A stretch of DNA of 64,000 nucleotides from Mesorhizobium sp. AR10 (GCF_024746795.1 NZ_CP080523.1:186001-250000), one strand, 5' to 3'; numbered from the stretch's first letter, positions 1 through 9,509 are shown. The notes: generated from the letters alone by a model not told the origin. Numbers and translations: made by a program.

Positions 1-1377
1 AGTTGGGGGATGCGATCGAGGACGATGCGCAGAATACGCTGGTCGGGGCAGGATGTCGGCAGGTGCAGGCGGATCTGCGTTTTCATCTCGACCACCCGCG
101 CGGCGATCTTGATGAGGCGCAATCGCAGCGTGTCGAATTGGGCGACGGCAAAGCTCGAGCGTTTGGGCATCGCAGCGCGCAGGCCCCACATCAGCCAATA
201 GGCGCCGGCATGCAGGAACAGCCGGAACTGGTTGGCCGTCGCTCTTGTGCAGGATGTGCGGTCGGCGGCAAGATGCGTCTTCCAGGACTTGATGTGGTTC
301 TCGGCCGCGCCGCGCCGGCAGTAGAGGTCCTCGTAGAGCGCCTTGGCCTTGCCACTGGCCAGATTGGTGACGATGAAGCGGGTGTCGGCTCCTTTGGCGC
401 CGACCTCGACCCGCGCGATGATGCGCTCCACGCGGCTCCAACTGGCGGCGCCGTCAAAGAACTCCTTGAAGCGGCGGACCTTGTTCGATTTCGCCGACGC
501 CTCAAAACGCGCCAGCGTGGTGGCTTCCAGATGCGCGACATGCTCGCGCAGCGTCGTGGTGGGCACCACGCCGAGGATGAAGTCTACCCCGTTGGCGCGG
601 CACCAGTCGATGACCTGCGGACCGCAGTAGTGGCTGTCGGCCCGGATCAGGATCCGTGTGTTCGGCCAATTGCTCCGGATCGCCCGCACGAGGCGGCGCA
701 GGTGGGGGCAGATCTCAGCCCCGCTCGGCCGCCTGGCCGGTCGCAGGATCGCGCTGACGAACCGGCCCGCACCGTCGAACACTACGATCGGCTGGAAGCC
801 GTATTGTCGTAATGCGCGTTGAACAGGCGAAGCTGTTGGCCTCCGTGCACAGCGTCAAACGTGTCGTCGATGTCGAGCACGATCCGCTTCGGCACCTGCC
901 GGAAGGAGGCGCAATAGAGATCGACCATCGCCCGCCCCATGGCGACCAGCTCCCGCACGCCGGGCAGGTTCTCCAGCCGGCACAGCGTCGATTGTGAGGC
1001 CAGATCCCGACCCGACGGCAGTGCATCCTGGGCCATCTTGAAGACCGGATCGGAGCGCAGCCGGTTGGCGTCATTGCCATCCTCATAGCTGGCGGCGATC
1101 ATCTTCATGCGAAAGCCGATCATGTCCGCCAGGCTGTGGACGACCTGGTCCGGGCAGCGCGGATCATCGATGCAACGCGCCAGACGGTCGGCCACCGCAG
1201 TCGTTTTTCCACCTCCGCCAGAGCCAGAACGCCGCTGTTGGACGACAGCATGCCGCCGTCAAAACGGGCGACGACGGACTTGCCGCCGACAGATGACAAA
1301 CCGCTCAGCGGCGGGGTAAGATCATTCATGGCGGGTGTGGTCTCCGGGAAATCATTCGGATCGGCTTTAGCAACCAA
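1..1377 (-). pseudogene. IS1380-family transposase, frameshifted
   Basis: DDE transposase of the IS1380 family. Family hallmarks are the N-terminal ARFDGGMLSSNSGVL stretch, then CIDDPR, YEDGNDANRLR, SGRDLASQ and the late NQFRLFLHAGAYWLMWGLR segment. The reading frame breaks twice by single-base losses: near 1195, between the N-terminal part and the MADRLARCIDDPR part, and near 806, where HYD should continue into YGFQPIVVFDGAG. Downstream the third frame is open to the window edge, and the second copy predicts a stop about ten bases outside. The gene is therefore probably inactive. Confidence 0.85.
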
Positions 1378-1436
1378 ATCCTACGTCATTTCAACGGCTT
1401 GCACCACATCCGCCAACCCACCCTGAATTTTTCGGG
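1..1436 (-). mobile_element. IS1380-family element, copy 1, left end outside window
   Basis: Insertion sequence holding the frameshifted transposase listed separately. The right boundary is placed at about 1436 because the sequence matches the second copy (to about 43120) up to a CCCTGAATTTTTCGGG end and then diverges. The other end lies beyond base 1. Nucleotide identity to the second copy is very high, so both are recent or gene-converted copies of one element. Confidence 0.8.
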
Positions 1437-1634
1437 CTAGGAGGGACTCTGTACGTCTAGATGCGATTCGTTCGCATCTCTCAGCCGTAAGGCTGGGTGG
1501 CGGTAAGTGAACTCCAAAACGAAAAGGGTTGGCCTCTCGGTCAGCCCTTTTTGTTTGGAGGCCATCTAGGCCTCGTATACCGCCAGACCGGGAACTCTAA
1601 CTGCGCCGCCTTGCGGAAGTGCGTTCGCTTCTCG
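1437..1634. other. short non-coding gap with weak terminator-like hairpin
   Basis: No gene is seen between the IS1380 end and the IS1595 remnant. Around 1520-1551 an AAGGGTTG / CAGCCCTT pairing (one G-U) is followed by a T-run, which would act as a weak terminator on the + strand. Confidence 0.3.
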
Positions 1635-2030
1635 TCAAGCAGGTCTTTGATACCGGAGGCGCTTACCGGCAGCGCCCTTCAAAGCGATGAAAGCGCGGGG
1701 GCCGTCATCGACGCCAAGGGCAATGCGGTTGCTATAGCGAAAGTCGAATTCGGCGAGGTAGCGGTGCAGGTCGTGTTCGCCGCAATGCTGGTAGATGCCT
1801 TTCATGCCACGCTTGAAAATCGAATAGTAGCCTTCGACCGTGTTCGTATGCACGTTGCCGCGAACGTATTCGTCCTTGGAGTGCGTGACGAAATCGTGCG
1901 AGGCGAAATCCTGGCTGGCGCGGCGATAGATACCGCTCTCGTCGGTCATGAGCGCGCTTTCGATCGGCATGACGTTGCCCTTGCGGGCGGTATCGACGCG
2001 CTCGACAAGCGTCCTGCAGCTCTGCCTTTC
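1635..2030 (-). pseudogene. IS1595-family transposase, C-terminal remnant
   Basis: The last roughly 130 residues of an ISXO2/IS1595-type DDE transposase. Diagnostic stretches are LMTDESGIYRR, THSKDEYVRG, HTNTVEGYYSIFKRGMKG, QHCGEHDLHRYLAEFDFRY and RIALGVDD, which carry the DDE-type N and E residues. The N-terminal zinc-ribbon half is missing, and the residues before the CRTLVERV stretch are unrelated, so this is a truncated, dead copy. Confidence 0.85.
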
Positions 2031-2154
2031 CTGCTTCCCTTTGCCTGATGGTCCATGATCTCTGTACCGTCGACGCGTCAACATCACGCCCCATCGCGAT
2101 TTAGCTCTTCGCACGTGCACAAAAATGTGCCAAAGGCGTAACGCTCACCGCGAG

Positions 2155-2420
2155 AGTTCGAATGCCTGAAATGGACGGCGCGCGGCAAGTCGCCTTGGGG
2201 CGTCAGCCAGATCCTCGGCGTCTCAAAGCGCACCTGACCTTCCATCTGAAAACGCCAAAGCAAAGCTCGGCGTGGGAACGGTCAACCAGGCCGTCGCACG
2301 GCTCGCTGCCTCCGGTCAGGCGAGTTCTGATCCCTTCCACCGCGATAGCTGTAAACGTCTACAGGATGCATCACCAGCGGCTTTGTCCTTCGATGGCGGA
2401 AACACATCCCGCACGGAGGC
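2155..2420 (+). pseudogene. LuxR-family HTH regulator, C-terminal remnant
   Basis: Pieces of a LuxR-type DNA-binding domain in shifting frames. First comes CLKWTARGKSPWGVSQILG followed by VSKRT and a stop. Another frame then gives TFHLKT, and later VNQAVARLAASGQA. This is the order found in quorum-sensing (TraR/LuxR-like) regulators, whose helix-turn-helix ends with a TVxFH stretch and a later QAVA segment. The N-terminal autoinducer-binding domain is absent and at least two frameshifts are present. Frame boundaries are by eye. Confidence 0.6.
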
Positions 2421-2548
2421 GACCAGATGGTGAATTGGGCTCACGAAGGGCAGCAAAGCGTGAACTTACGCCGAAGCGTCCCGCACCTGGCTGATCGCCA
2501 GCAGAAGCTCGCAGATTCTTGGCGGCGGCACTTAGTGCAAGGCCAAGG
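2421..2548. other. no gene seen
   Basis: Short spacer between two decayed genes. No coding pattern or structured site is recognised. Confidence 0.4.
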
Positions 2549-2815
2549 CTAAGCGCTGCCGGCTCCGATGCGCCACACCGGGATACCGACCTTGCGCGCC
2601 TTGTCGGCAAGATTGGCCCGATTCCAGCCGGGGAAGACCGCGACACCGGTCGGCAAGACCTGCGGCGTATCGTCGTTGCGCATGAACCGTGCGGCGTTGC
2701 CGTGCTTTGTCCCGTCCCGCTTGAAGGCATTTGCGGCATCTTGCGAAAATCGGCCCAGCGGGCGGCAATGCGCTCGGCGATTTTGGCGACCTTGGTTCTC
2801 GAACCAGTCCCGCCG
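2549..2815 (-). pseudogene. DUF2493 (YspA/SLOG-like) protein, C-terminal remnant with frameshift
   Basis: One frame reads RTKVAKIAERIAARWADFRK. After a frameshift near 2740 the next reads NAFKRDGTKHGNAARFMRND, then VLPTGVAVFPG and NLADKARKVGIPVWR. This is the conserved ending of DUF2493 proteins (nucleotide-binding SLOG-like fold), common on rhizobial mobile regions. The N-terminal half is missing, so the gene is broken. Confidence 0.65.
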
Positions 2816-3091
2816 TCGGAGGCGAATAACGGTCTCCCGAATGGTGAACTTTATTGCGATCGCCGATCCGCTGTACCGCCATGCCTCCAGCTTGCGGTTG
2901 GTTCCGTTGATATCCATCATGTAGATGGGTTTCCATCAAAACAATCGATTTTACGCAGAATGACCGGAATGAAAAGGGTCGCTCGGGTGGCTCTCTCTAT
3001 GCGCAAACATAGAGCCTGAAGGGCCCCGAGACGTCGTGTCGGCTGGTTAATCGCGACCGCCGATGCGGCGCAGTTGCCATGACGAAATAAA

Positions 3092-4498
3092 ATGAGGGAT
3101 ATGTTTGTGCCGACTGTACGCAACAGCATTTTTGCCGTTATTTTTTGCTCTGCTAGCATCCTACCGCCGTTAACGGCGTCGGCAGAGACTATCTTCGGAA
3201 CCCTATCTAAGGCCTATCAGAACAATTCTTCGCTGAATTCGACCCGCGCCGGCACACGCGTCACGGACGAGGGCGTGGCCGTCGCCAAGTCGGGCTGGCG
3301 TCCGACCATCACCGGCTCCGCGGACATCGAGTATTCCAGCAGCCACCTCAACGGCTCGAACCGGAGCGTGCGCCTAACCCAAGGCAACTTCGGCGTCGAA
3401 ATCGATCAGACCCTGTTCGACGGTTTTCAGACCAGGAACAATGTCGCTGCTGCCGAAGCGCAGGTCGGCGCTTCGGTCGAGAGCTTACGCAACGCCGAAC
3501 AAGACACCCTTTTCAACGCGGCTCAGGCCTATATGAACGTAATTCGCGACCGGCAAGTTGCCGTGCTGACGGAGCAGAACCTGCAGTTCCTGACCGAACA
3601 GGCGCGTGCTGCGCGTTCGAGCTTCGAGGTTGGGGAAGGCACGCGCACCGACGTCGCGCAGGCCGATGCCCAGCGCGCCAACGCAGTGGCGAAGTTGAGT
3701 GCCGTCCGCGCGCGGGCGCTGGCAAGTGCGGCAACCTATCGTCAGATCGTCGGGGACGAGCCGGGGAAGCTCAGGCCGGCGGCGCCGGTGGCAAAATTGC
3801 TGCCGTCGAGCCTCGATGCGGCAATCGCGATCACATCAGCCGAGCATCCGGCCATCCTCGCCACCCAGCTTCTGGTTGACGCGGCGGCGTTTTCAGTGAA
3901 ATCGGCCGAAGGCGCGCTGCTGCCCCAGCTTTCCGCAAGCGCCGGCGTCTCGAGCGCTTATCGCAACACCGTGCCCGGTGTGATCACCTCGGGAACGGAA
4001 GGCACAACCAATTCGGCCAGCATCGGGGCGACGCTAACCGTCCCCATTTATTCTGGTGGCCGCACTTCAGCACTGGTGCGCCAGTCCAAGGAATCGCTCA
4101 GCCAGGCTAGGATCAAGGTCGACGTCAGCCGCGACCAGGTGCGCCAAGCCGTGATCGCGGCATGGACCGCTTATACCGCCGCTCAGCAGAGCGTCGCGGC
4201 CAACCGGCAGGCGATCGCAGCCGCGCAGCTTGCCTTGAACGGCGTCATCGAGGAGCGCAATGTCGGCCAGCGCACTACGCTCGACGTGTTGAACGCCCAG
4301 AACGACCTCATCACCGGCAAGATCGATCTTGCCAGCGCCGAGCACGATGTGGTGGTAGCGAGCTATGCCATCCTACAGGCGACCGGGCGTCTGTCGGTCG
4401 AGCGCCTTGGCCTGAACGTGACAAAGTACAAGCCTGAAGACCATTACAACGCGGTCAAGGACAAGTGGATCGGCCTGCGCACGCCGGACGGTCGCTAG
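3092..4498 (+). CDS. TolC-family outer membrane efflux/secretion protein
   Basis: A 468-residue outer membrane channel of the TolC family, forming the outer duct for type I secretion or RND/MFP efflux. It begins with a signal peptide (hydrophobic residues about 9-30 ending in TASA-ET). Two repeated OEP halves follow: the first has LFDGFQTRN and RDRQVAVLTEQN, the second VPIYSGGRTSALVR and VLNAQNDLITGKIDLASAEHD. Length is typical of TolC. No pump or membrane-fusion partner lies beside it, as both neighbours are mobile or decayed DNA, so the cognate transporter must be elsewhere. A second in-frame ATG at 3101 could be the start. Base composition is coding-like and there are no disruptions. Confidence 0.9.
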   Translation: MRDMFVPTVRNSIFAVIFCSASILPPLTASAETIFGTLSKAYQNNSSLNSTRAGTRVTDEGVAVAKSGWRPTITGSADIEYSSSHLNGSNRSVRLTQGNFGVEIDQTLFDGFQTRNNVAAAEAQVGASVESLRNAEQDTLFNAAQAYMNVIRDRQVAVLTEQNLQFLTEQARAARSSFEVGEGTRTDVAQADAQRANAVAKLSAVRARALASAATYRQIVGDEPGKLRPAAPVAKLLPSSLDAAIAITSAEHPAILATQLLVDAAAFSVKSAEGALLPQLSASAGVSSAYRNTVPGVITSGTEGTTNSASIGATLTVPIYSGGRTSALVRQSKESLSQARIKVDVSRDQVRQAVIAAWTAYTAAQQSVAANRQAIAAAQLALNGVIEERNVGQRTTLDVLNAQNDLITGKIDLASAEHDVVVASYAILQATGRLSVERLGLNVTKYKPEDHYNAVKDKWIGLRTPDGR

Positions 4499-4581
4499 CC
4501 GATCAACGCACGCCCTGTCTAGTAAGCACCACTTGCGCCAAACGCGGAAGTTCATTGGTCTCCAACAAAATCTGCTCCTTA

Positions 4582-5487
4582 GAGTCGGTTTGGAAAATCA
4601 CGGATGGGCGTTTCTGCGTAGCATGATGCCGCCCATGGCGACGAGGATCATGGCCTGCGAGACATCGATGCGCTGCTCGTAATCGCGCACGAGGCGTCGC
4701 CACCGGATCATCCATCCGAACGTCCGTTCGACGACCCAGCGACGCGGTAGAACCTTGAAGCCTTTCTGGTCGTCGGAGCGGCGGATGATCTCGACGATGA
4801 AGTCGAGATAGCAGGCCTTATCCATCAGCTTGAGCCGGTCATAGGCCCCGTCGGCGAAGAGATGCTTGACCCACGGCCAGCGTTTGCGGATGCCGTCGAG
4901 TATCGCCTGCGCACCCGCGCTGTCGGAGATGTCAGCGGTGGTCAGGTTGACCATCAGGAGCCGTCCGTCCGTATCGACCGCAATATGGCGCTTGCGCCCG
5001 ACGATCTTCTTACCCGCGTCGTAGCCTCGTGCTTTTGCATGGGGTGCCTTGATCGACTGACTATCAATCACACCAGCGCTGGGTGAAGGTTCGCGACCCT
5101 GCCGCTCGCGGTCGAGCATCAGTTCCACGTCGTGGATCGTCTGAAAAAGGAAGCGCCGTGCCAACTCGCGGAACCAGCTATAGACCTTCTGCCACGGCCC
5201 AAAATGAATGGGCAACATCCGCCACCTACAGCCTGAGCGCACCAGATAGCGCACCGCGTTGATTACCTCCCGAAAATCCACCTCGCGGGGACGCCCACGC
5301 CGACCAGGAACCGGCATCAGTGGCGCGATCCGCTCCCATTCCTCATCTGTCAGATCACACGGATAACGCTTCGTCTTACGCGCGATCTTGGCAACACGGC
5401 CACGGCTCTGTTCGGTCCACATCCACGCTCTGAACCAGACTTCATGCGCAAACGAAACCCCTCAAATCCGATTTTCCAAACAGCCTC
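4582..5487 (-). mobile_element. intact IS5-family insertion sequence with TTA target duplication
   Basis: Imperfect 18-bp inverted ends (GAGTCGGTTTGGAAAATC at 4582-4599; GATTTTCCAAACAGCCTC at 5470-5487) enclose one transposase gene. TTA flanks both ends (4579-4581 and 5488-5490), matching the TNA target of the IS1031 group of IS5. Length is 906 bp. Intact ends, target duplication and open frame indicate a recent insertion. Confidence 0.9.
4598..5422 (-). CDS. IS5-family transposase
   Basis: A 274-residue DDE transposase catalysing cut-and-paste transposition of the surrounding element. The N-terminal domain reads [19 protein letters not shown] and [20 protein letters not shown]. The catalytic core has [12 protein letters not shown] (first Asp), [10 protein letters not shown] (second Asp) and [16 protein letters not shown] (Glu). 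It is uninterrupted and of family-typical length, so it is probably active. Confidence 0.93.
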   Translation of the reverse strand: MWTEQSRGRVAKIARKTKRYPCDLTDEEWERIAPLMPVPGRRGRPREVDFREVINAVRYLVRSGCRWRMLPIHFGPWQKVYSWFRELARRFLFQTIHDVELMLDRERQGREPSPSAGVIDSQSIKAPHAKARGYDAGKKIVGRKRHIAVDTDGRLLMVNLTTADISDSAGAQAILDGIRKRWPWVKHLFADGAYDRLKLMDKACYLDFIVEIIRRSDDQKGFKVLPRRWVVERTFGWMIRWRRLVRDYEQRIDVSQAMILVAMGGIMLRRNAHP

Positions 5488-5551
5488 TTAGGCGAAGAAA
5501 GCACGAGATACCTCAATCTCTTAAAGGCCTGCGATCAGCTCTCACACGGCG

Positions 5552-6216
5552 GTGAGACTCGTTCACTTGAACATGATCCTCAAGGAAGACACCGCGCACA
5601 GGCCGCGTCCTAGCGTTGAGATCGCTTCCTCCTTTTTCGCGGACGCGTCACAATCGGACGCCACGTCGGCAAGGTTCTTTTGGGATCCGCGCGACTGCGC
5701 CCGTATTCTACGAGCGGCCGCGGAACCGGTTGGGCTCGACCACGATTTTGAACCGCTTGATCTTTCTCCGCTCTCATGTGGCAGGGACATCCTGCTGACA
5801 CCTGCCGGCGTGCAGCTCGTGCTGCTGAGGGAGGACTGTCGGAGTCTGCAGATCGCCGTTTCCGGTGCCTCCGTTCTCCGCCCGTTGCGGCTATATGTCG
5901 ACGCAATCGTGCCGCCGCGGCACCTGAAGTTCCATGTCGCTGCCCGTAGTTTCTGAATGACATCAATGGTTGCGGCCGCCTGGCAGCTGCTTGCCTTCCG
6001 CCGGAATTCCGCAGAGGGCGTCTGCGTATCCTGCTCCAGGCTTTGGATGGTTCGCTGCCGGAGCATCCCAGGAGATCGCCATTGCCCTGTTCGGGAGACG
6101 GCGAGTCGAAGAAGATTGGTCTCATCCGGGCAGCCATCTTCGCGATCAGGGTGCGTCGCGCCGTCCAACGTGGCCGCTACCTGATGGGCGGGGGCTACAG
6201 ACAGTTCCTGGTGTAA
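5552..6216 (+). pseudogene. DUF2285 protein, frameshifted
   Basis: A DUF2285-type protein, common in Mesorhizobium integrative elements and of unknown function. The first frame gives FFWDPRDCARILRAAAEP, then DILLTPAGVQLVLLRED and a stop near 5956. The expected continuation sits in other frames: a WQLLAFRR stretch, then ASQEIAIALFGRRRVEEDW with SHPGSHLRDQ, then VRRAVQRGRYLMGGGYRQFL ending at 6216. At least three frame changes are needed. Its usual N-terminal partner domain is not seen upstream, where the IS5 element begins. Confidence 0.7.
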
Positions 6217-6291
6217 TTGTGGTGACAGCCTAGTATTTGGCTTATTCCAAAACACGCAGGGATCTGTCCGCATCCGCCCATGACGGGCTTA

Positions 6292-6306
6292 TTGTGCATT
6301 GCACAA
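6292..6306. promoter_or_regulatory. perfect 15-bp palindrome upstream of the dioxygenase-like gene
   Basis: TTGTGCA-T-TGCACAA is a perfect inverted repeat 112 bp before the downstream start codon. It looks like a regulator operator. The odd central base and length do not fit a classical 18-20 bp lux/tra box, so the cognate protein is unknown. Confidence 0.4.
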
Positions 6307-6417
6307 AACCTGACGCGCGGTTAGTCTTTCCACTGCGGGAATTGGGTTTGGGTAATACGGACGAAGCACTGAGAACCAAGGCTTCGTTGATAGTGCATTC
6401 ATACCCCGAGGACCCTG

Positions 6418-7392
6418 ATGACCGATACGCACCCCGACAAAGCCGGCGCTGCAAGCCTTGAGGCGATCGCGCGAAACGGCAGCATGCTCCATCGCATCGC
6501 TGTGCGTATCCCGACCTATCTCTCGGATTTTCGAGAGAACCCGGCGTGGCTGCCGATGTTCATGCTCGCCCGCACCATGCCGGCACGGAAAATGCACTGG
6601 CGTGGTGCAAAGCCTGTTCGAGTGTCGCAGAAAGCCCAGGACACGATGTTTGCTGGCGTCAATCGCCAGGATGTTGTCGACGCTCTGCGGTCGGATGGGC
6701 TTTTTTCCGGTCTCGTCTTGCCAACAATGGTCTCTGAAGATGTAGCCGCATTCGCCAGGTGCACACCTTGCTTCGGCAATTTCGACCGCCGCCTCGAATT
6801 CATGCCGACGGAGCATGGGGAGGCTGAGGTCCGGTTTGGCCGTCCGTTGCTCAGCGGCCACTATTTCGAGCGCATTCTGGGCTGCAAGGCGGCACTCGCC
6901 ATCCAGAACGATCCGCTGCTCATGGATATCGCCGCGCACTATCTCGGCGGCCAGGCGAAGTTGATCACCACGCGTGTCTGGTGGAGTTTCCCGACCGGCC
7001 AAGCCTCCGACGCCGACAAGAACCTGGCTTCGCTTGGCAAATACCACTTCGACCTCGACGACTGGCGGATGCTGAAGTTCTTCTTCTACCTGATGCCCGT
7101 CGACGAGGGCACCGGCCCCCATGTCTATGTCCGAGGCAGTCATAACCGCCGCGCCCTGAAGCACCAGCTTACGCTTCTCGTCGGCCATCCCGCGCAAGAG
7201 GTTCTGGATGTCTACGGGGAGCAGAGCCCGGTCACGCTGACCGGGGAGGCCGGTCTCGGTTTCGTCGAGGATCCTTTCGGCTTCCATATGGGCACCGTGC
7301 CGGCCCGCAGGCCACGGCTGATGATGGAAGTCGGCTTCGGCGTTTCTCCTCCATCGCGCCGCCGCTTCCATGGCGAGCCTGTGATCCGCTGA
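6418..7392 (+). CDS. 2-oxoglutarate/Fe(II) dioxygenase-like protein (phytanoyl-CoA dioxygenase type)
   Basis: A 324-residue cytoplasmic protein. The core resembles the phytanoyl-CoA dioxygenase branch of non-heme iron oxygenases. The HxD iron pair is visible in KYHFDLDDWRMLKFFFYLMP, followed by the usual DEGTGPHVYVRGSHNRR. The distal iron His and cosubstrate-binding Arg fit GFHMGTVPARRPRLMMEVGF near residue 300. Substrate is unknown. It stands alone between decayed genes, with no clear Shine-Dalgarno sequence. A palindrome upstream may control it. The family call rests on motif pattern; the specific reaction cannot be read from sequence. Confidence 0.7.
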   Translation: MTDTHPDKAGAASLEAIARNGSMLHRIAVRIPTYLSDFRENPAWLPMFMLARTMPARKMHWRGAKPVRVSQKAQDTMFAGVNRQDVVDALRSDGLFSGLVLPTMVSEDVAAFARCTPCFGNFDRRLEFMPTEHGEAEVRFGRPLLSGHYFERILGCKAALAIQNDPLLMDIAAHYLGGQAKLITTRVWWSFPTGQASDADKNLASLGKYHFDLDDWRMLKFFFYLMPVDEGTGPHVYVRGSHNRRALKHQLTLLVGHPAQEVLDVYGEQSPVTLTGEAGLGFVEDPFGFHMGTVPARRPRLMMEVGFGVSPPSRRRFHGEPVIR

Positions 7393-7814
7393 TTTCGAAA
7401 AGTCACGAAAAGAATATGGCTATGGCGCCATTCCAGTCTGCTCGGCGCCGAAGCGGTTGTCTGCACATCCGTTGGATGTGGCTGGCGCTATGGGTCTCGC
7501 CATGGCGCTAGCCAGCGCATGTTCGAATCGAGGTGCGATGGCGCCGATTTCCGCGGACCGGCTGAGCTGCCAAATTTGAATGAATCGATCTCAACCGGGC
7601 GTCGATGCGCGACGACGACCCTAAACCGAGCTCGGAAGGATGCATGCGACCGGCTCCTCTCGCGCCAAAATATCCGCATCAGGTCTTGCCAACGGCCGAT
7701 CTCGCGCGCGGCAGCTAACGCAGGCGTATGGGCGCCTGTAACGATAACCGGATCGGGCGCGGTGCGGGCGTCGGCCGCGTGCTTGCTGGCGCGACCGCTT
7801 CGCCGACTTCCGGC
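7393..7814 (+). other. IS-disrupted region, possible left part of a relaxase-like relic
   Basis: No confident gene. Reading across the IS3 element (removing 7815-9090 and one CGGC copy) joins a frame from about 7519 to AGVVFKSRVVKLDGKGLQSA at 9095-9160. That stretch resembles the GVVxKSRVVKL segment of RlxS/DUF3363 relaxases from integrative elements. Only this short stretch is recognisable. Confidence 0.3.
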
Positions 7815-7875
7815 AGAGGTGGCTCGGTTTGTTTGGACAGGAATTCCCGATTTATAAGTGGAACACTGCCTCTGG

Positions 7876-8703
7876 TTAGGCCGCCTCGGGAAGCGGTAGC
7901 GGGGTGAAGTAGGCCTCATCTGGCGCTCTGCCGTCAAGGCTGGAATGCGGACGTCGCCGATTGTAGAAATCGAGATATTTTCCGATCGACGCCCGCCCTT
8001 CGCGAACGCTGTTATAGGCCTTGAGATAGACCTCCTCATATTTCACCGACCGCCAGAGACGCTCGACGAAGACGTTGTCGCGCCAGGCGCCCTTGCCATC
8101 CATGCTGATCCTGATCTCCCGGTCGAGCAGGACCTTGGTGAAGTCATGGCTGGTGAACTGGCTGCCCTGATCGGAGTTGAAGATCTCGGGCTTGCCGTAT
8201 GTCGCCAGCGCCTCCTCGAGGGCTTCAATGCAAAACGCCGCATCCATGGTGATCGACAGCCGCCAGCTCAGTACCTTGCGCGTGAACCAGTCGACGACAG
8301 CAACCAGGTAGCAGAAGCCGCGGGCCATCGGGATATAGGTCAGGTCCGTCGCCCAGACCTGGTTGGGCCGCGTCACCGCCAGCTTGCCCAGCAAATACGG
8401 ATAGATCTTGTGCCCGTCGCCCGGCTTCGAAGTGCGCGGCTTGCGGTAGAGCGCCTCGATACCCATGCGCTTCATCAAGGTGCGCACATGCAGGCGACCC
8501 GTCTCATAGCCTTCGCGCTTCAAAAGCTTCTGCAACATGCGGCTGCCCGCGAACGGGTAATCCAGGTGCAATTCGTCGATGCGCCGCATCAGCTTCAGGT
8601 CTGCCGCCGATGTCGGCTTGGGTAGGGAGTAGACGCTGCCGCGGCTGATCCCCAGTTCGGCCGCCTGCTTGGCAATCGGCAGTTCATGTTCCCGGTCGAT
8701 CAT
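7876..8703 (-). CDS. IS3-family transposase OrfB (integrase core)
   Basis: A 275-residue catalytic part with an rve integrase domain. DDE residues are visible in VWATDLTYIPMARG (Asp), IFNSDQGSQFTS (Asp) and NVFVERLWRSVKYEEVYL (Glu). The N-terminal HTH_21 region has YPFAGSRMLQKLLKREG. It overlaps the end of orfA by 4 bp; in this family a -1 ribosomal frameshift fuses OrfA and OrfB into the active transposase. The frame is uninterrupted. Confidence 0.93.
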   Translation of the reverse strand: MIDREHELPIAKQAAELGISRGSVYSLPKPTSAADLKLMRRIDELHLDYPFAGSRMLQKLLKREGYETGRLHVRTLMKRMGIEALYRKPRTSKPGDGHKIYPYLLGKLAVTRPNQVWATDLTYIPMARGFCYLVAVVDWFTRKVLSWRLSITMDAAFCIEALEEALATYGKPEIFNSDQGSQFTSHDFTKVLLDREIRISMDGKGAWRDNVFVERLWRSVKYEEVYLKAYNSVREGRASIGKYLDFYNRRRPHSSLDGRAPDEAYFTPLPLPEAA

Positions 8704-9005
8704 CGTCTTGCGCTCCCCGACCAGCCGGCCTTGCCGAGCGCCGAGCCTAAAAAATCATTGGCCAGCGTCAGCTCTCCGATCTTGGCATGGAGGGCCTTTA
8801 TGTCCACCGTCGGCTCCGATTTCTCCGCCGCGCCAAACACGTTCGAGGCCCCGTCCAGAAGCTGCTTTCTCCAATCCGTGATCTGGTTCGCATGCACATC
8901 ATATTGCTGCGCCAGCTCGGCCAGCGTCTTTTCTCCCTTGATCGCCGCAAGCGCAACTTTCGCCTTGAAAGCCGGGCTGTGGTTCCGGCGTGGTCGTCTG
9001 CTCAT
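8700..9005 (-). CDS. IS3-family transposase OrfA (HTH)
   Basis: A 101-residue DNA-binding subunit. It has RRNHSPAFKAKVALAAIKGE then LAELAQQYDVHANQITDWRK, the classic HTH_Tnp_1 domain, followed by a leucine-rich helix. The start at MSRRPRR is preferred over the longer frame from 9056, whose extra residues lie in the element's end. It partners OrfB through frameshifting. Confidence 0.9.
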   Translation of the reverse strand: MSRRPRRNHSPAFKAKVALAAIKGEKTLAELAQQYDVHANQITDWRKQLLDGASNVFGAAEKSEPTVDIKALHAKIGELTLANDFLGSALGKAGWSGSARR

Positions 9006-9094
9006 TCGTGATTCTCCTGTTCCGGCACTCATGCCGATCTCAGGCAGAAATTCCACTTATCACCCTGTCCAATTTTGCCGAGCCACCTCTCGGC

Positions 9095-9190
9095 AGCGGG
9101 CGTCGTCTTCAAGTCCCGCGTCGTCAAGCTGGATGGAAAGGGTCTTCAGAGCGCGCGTCGCGCCTCAACGATCTGCCGACGCGAGTGGAT
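9095..9190 (+). pseudogene. possible relaxase (RlxS/DUF3363) fragment right of the IS3 element
   Basis: The frame AGVVFKSRVVKLDGKGLQSARR resembles the start of the relaxase domain of conjugative elements and then loses similarity. It is probably the other half of the frame broken by the IS3 insertion. Evidence is short and weak. Confidence 0.3.
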
Positions 9191-9366
9191 TAGAAACCTC
9201 ATGGAAAGGACTGCGTCGGCGGTTGTGTGGGGAGGTGCTTAGCCGGGATGGCCGCGCATGGCCGGCCGACCGATGTTGTTGCTTAGTGCCGCGGGTGTGA
9301 GCTTGCGTTCGGTCATGAGAGTGTCAGGCGCAACGAGGAGTTTAGATCAGGGCCCGCGTCTTGGTC

Positions 9367-9415
9367 TATCCATAGAGTGGATGGTAGCTATCCTTACAAT
9401 CAATTGTACCGATAT
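9367..9415 (+). promoter_or_regulatory. nod box (NodD-binding promoter element) of nodM
   Basis: The roughly 47-bp sequence has two exact NodD half-site motifs ATC-N9-GAT: ATCCATAGAGTGGAT at 9368-9382 and ATCAATTGTACCGAT at 9399-9413. They are joined by the conserved GATG...TATC and TACAATC parts of the rhizobial nod-box consensus. It lies about 95 bp upstream of the nodM start in the correct orientation. Flavonoid-activated NodD would induce nodM from here; a nodD gene is present at the other end of the window. Confidence 0.88.
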
Positions 9416-9509
9416 TACCAAATACTACTACAAGATCCTGAATGAAAGCGGGCCGGGTGGGTGTCGTCTCACGTGGGCTGAAGCTGCCGGGAAGAATGCG
9501 GAGACGAAC

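Larger units (their letters stand above)
7815..9090 (-). mobile_element. intact IS3-family insertion sequence with CGGC target duplication
   Basis: Inverted ends beginning AGAGGTGGCTCGG (left, 7815) and ending CCGAGCCACCTCT (right, 9090) extend imperfectly for about 40 bp, to TAAGTGGAA / TTCCACTTA. CGGC directly flanks both ends (7811-7814, 9091-9094). The element is 1276 bp and holds overlapping orfA and orfB on the minus strand, the standard IS3 arrangement. Confidence 0.92.

Noticed and set aside
3..812. 269-codon plus frame at the left edge
   Set aside because: Antisense to the IS1380 transposase, whose minus-strand frame carries the family motifs.
6292..6306. lux/tra box for quorum sensing
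   Set aside because: The palindrome is 15 bp with a single central base; known boxes are 18-20 bp with even spacing.
6289..7371. 360-codon minus frame
   Set aside because: Antisense to the dioxygenase-like gene; lacks family motifs and has a skewed composition.
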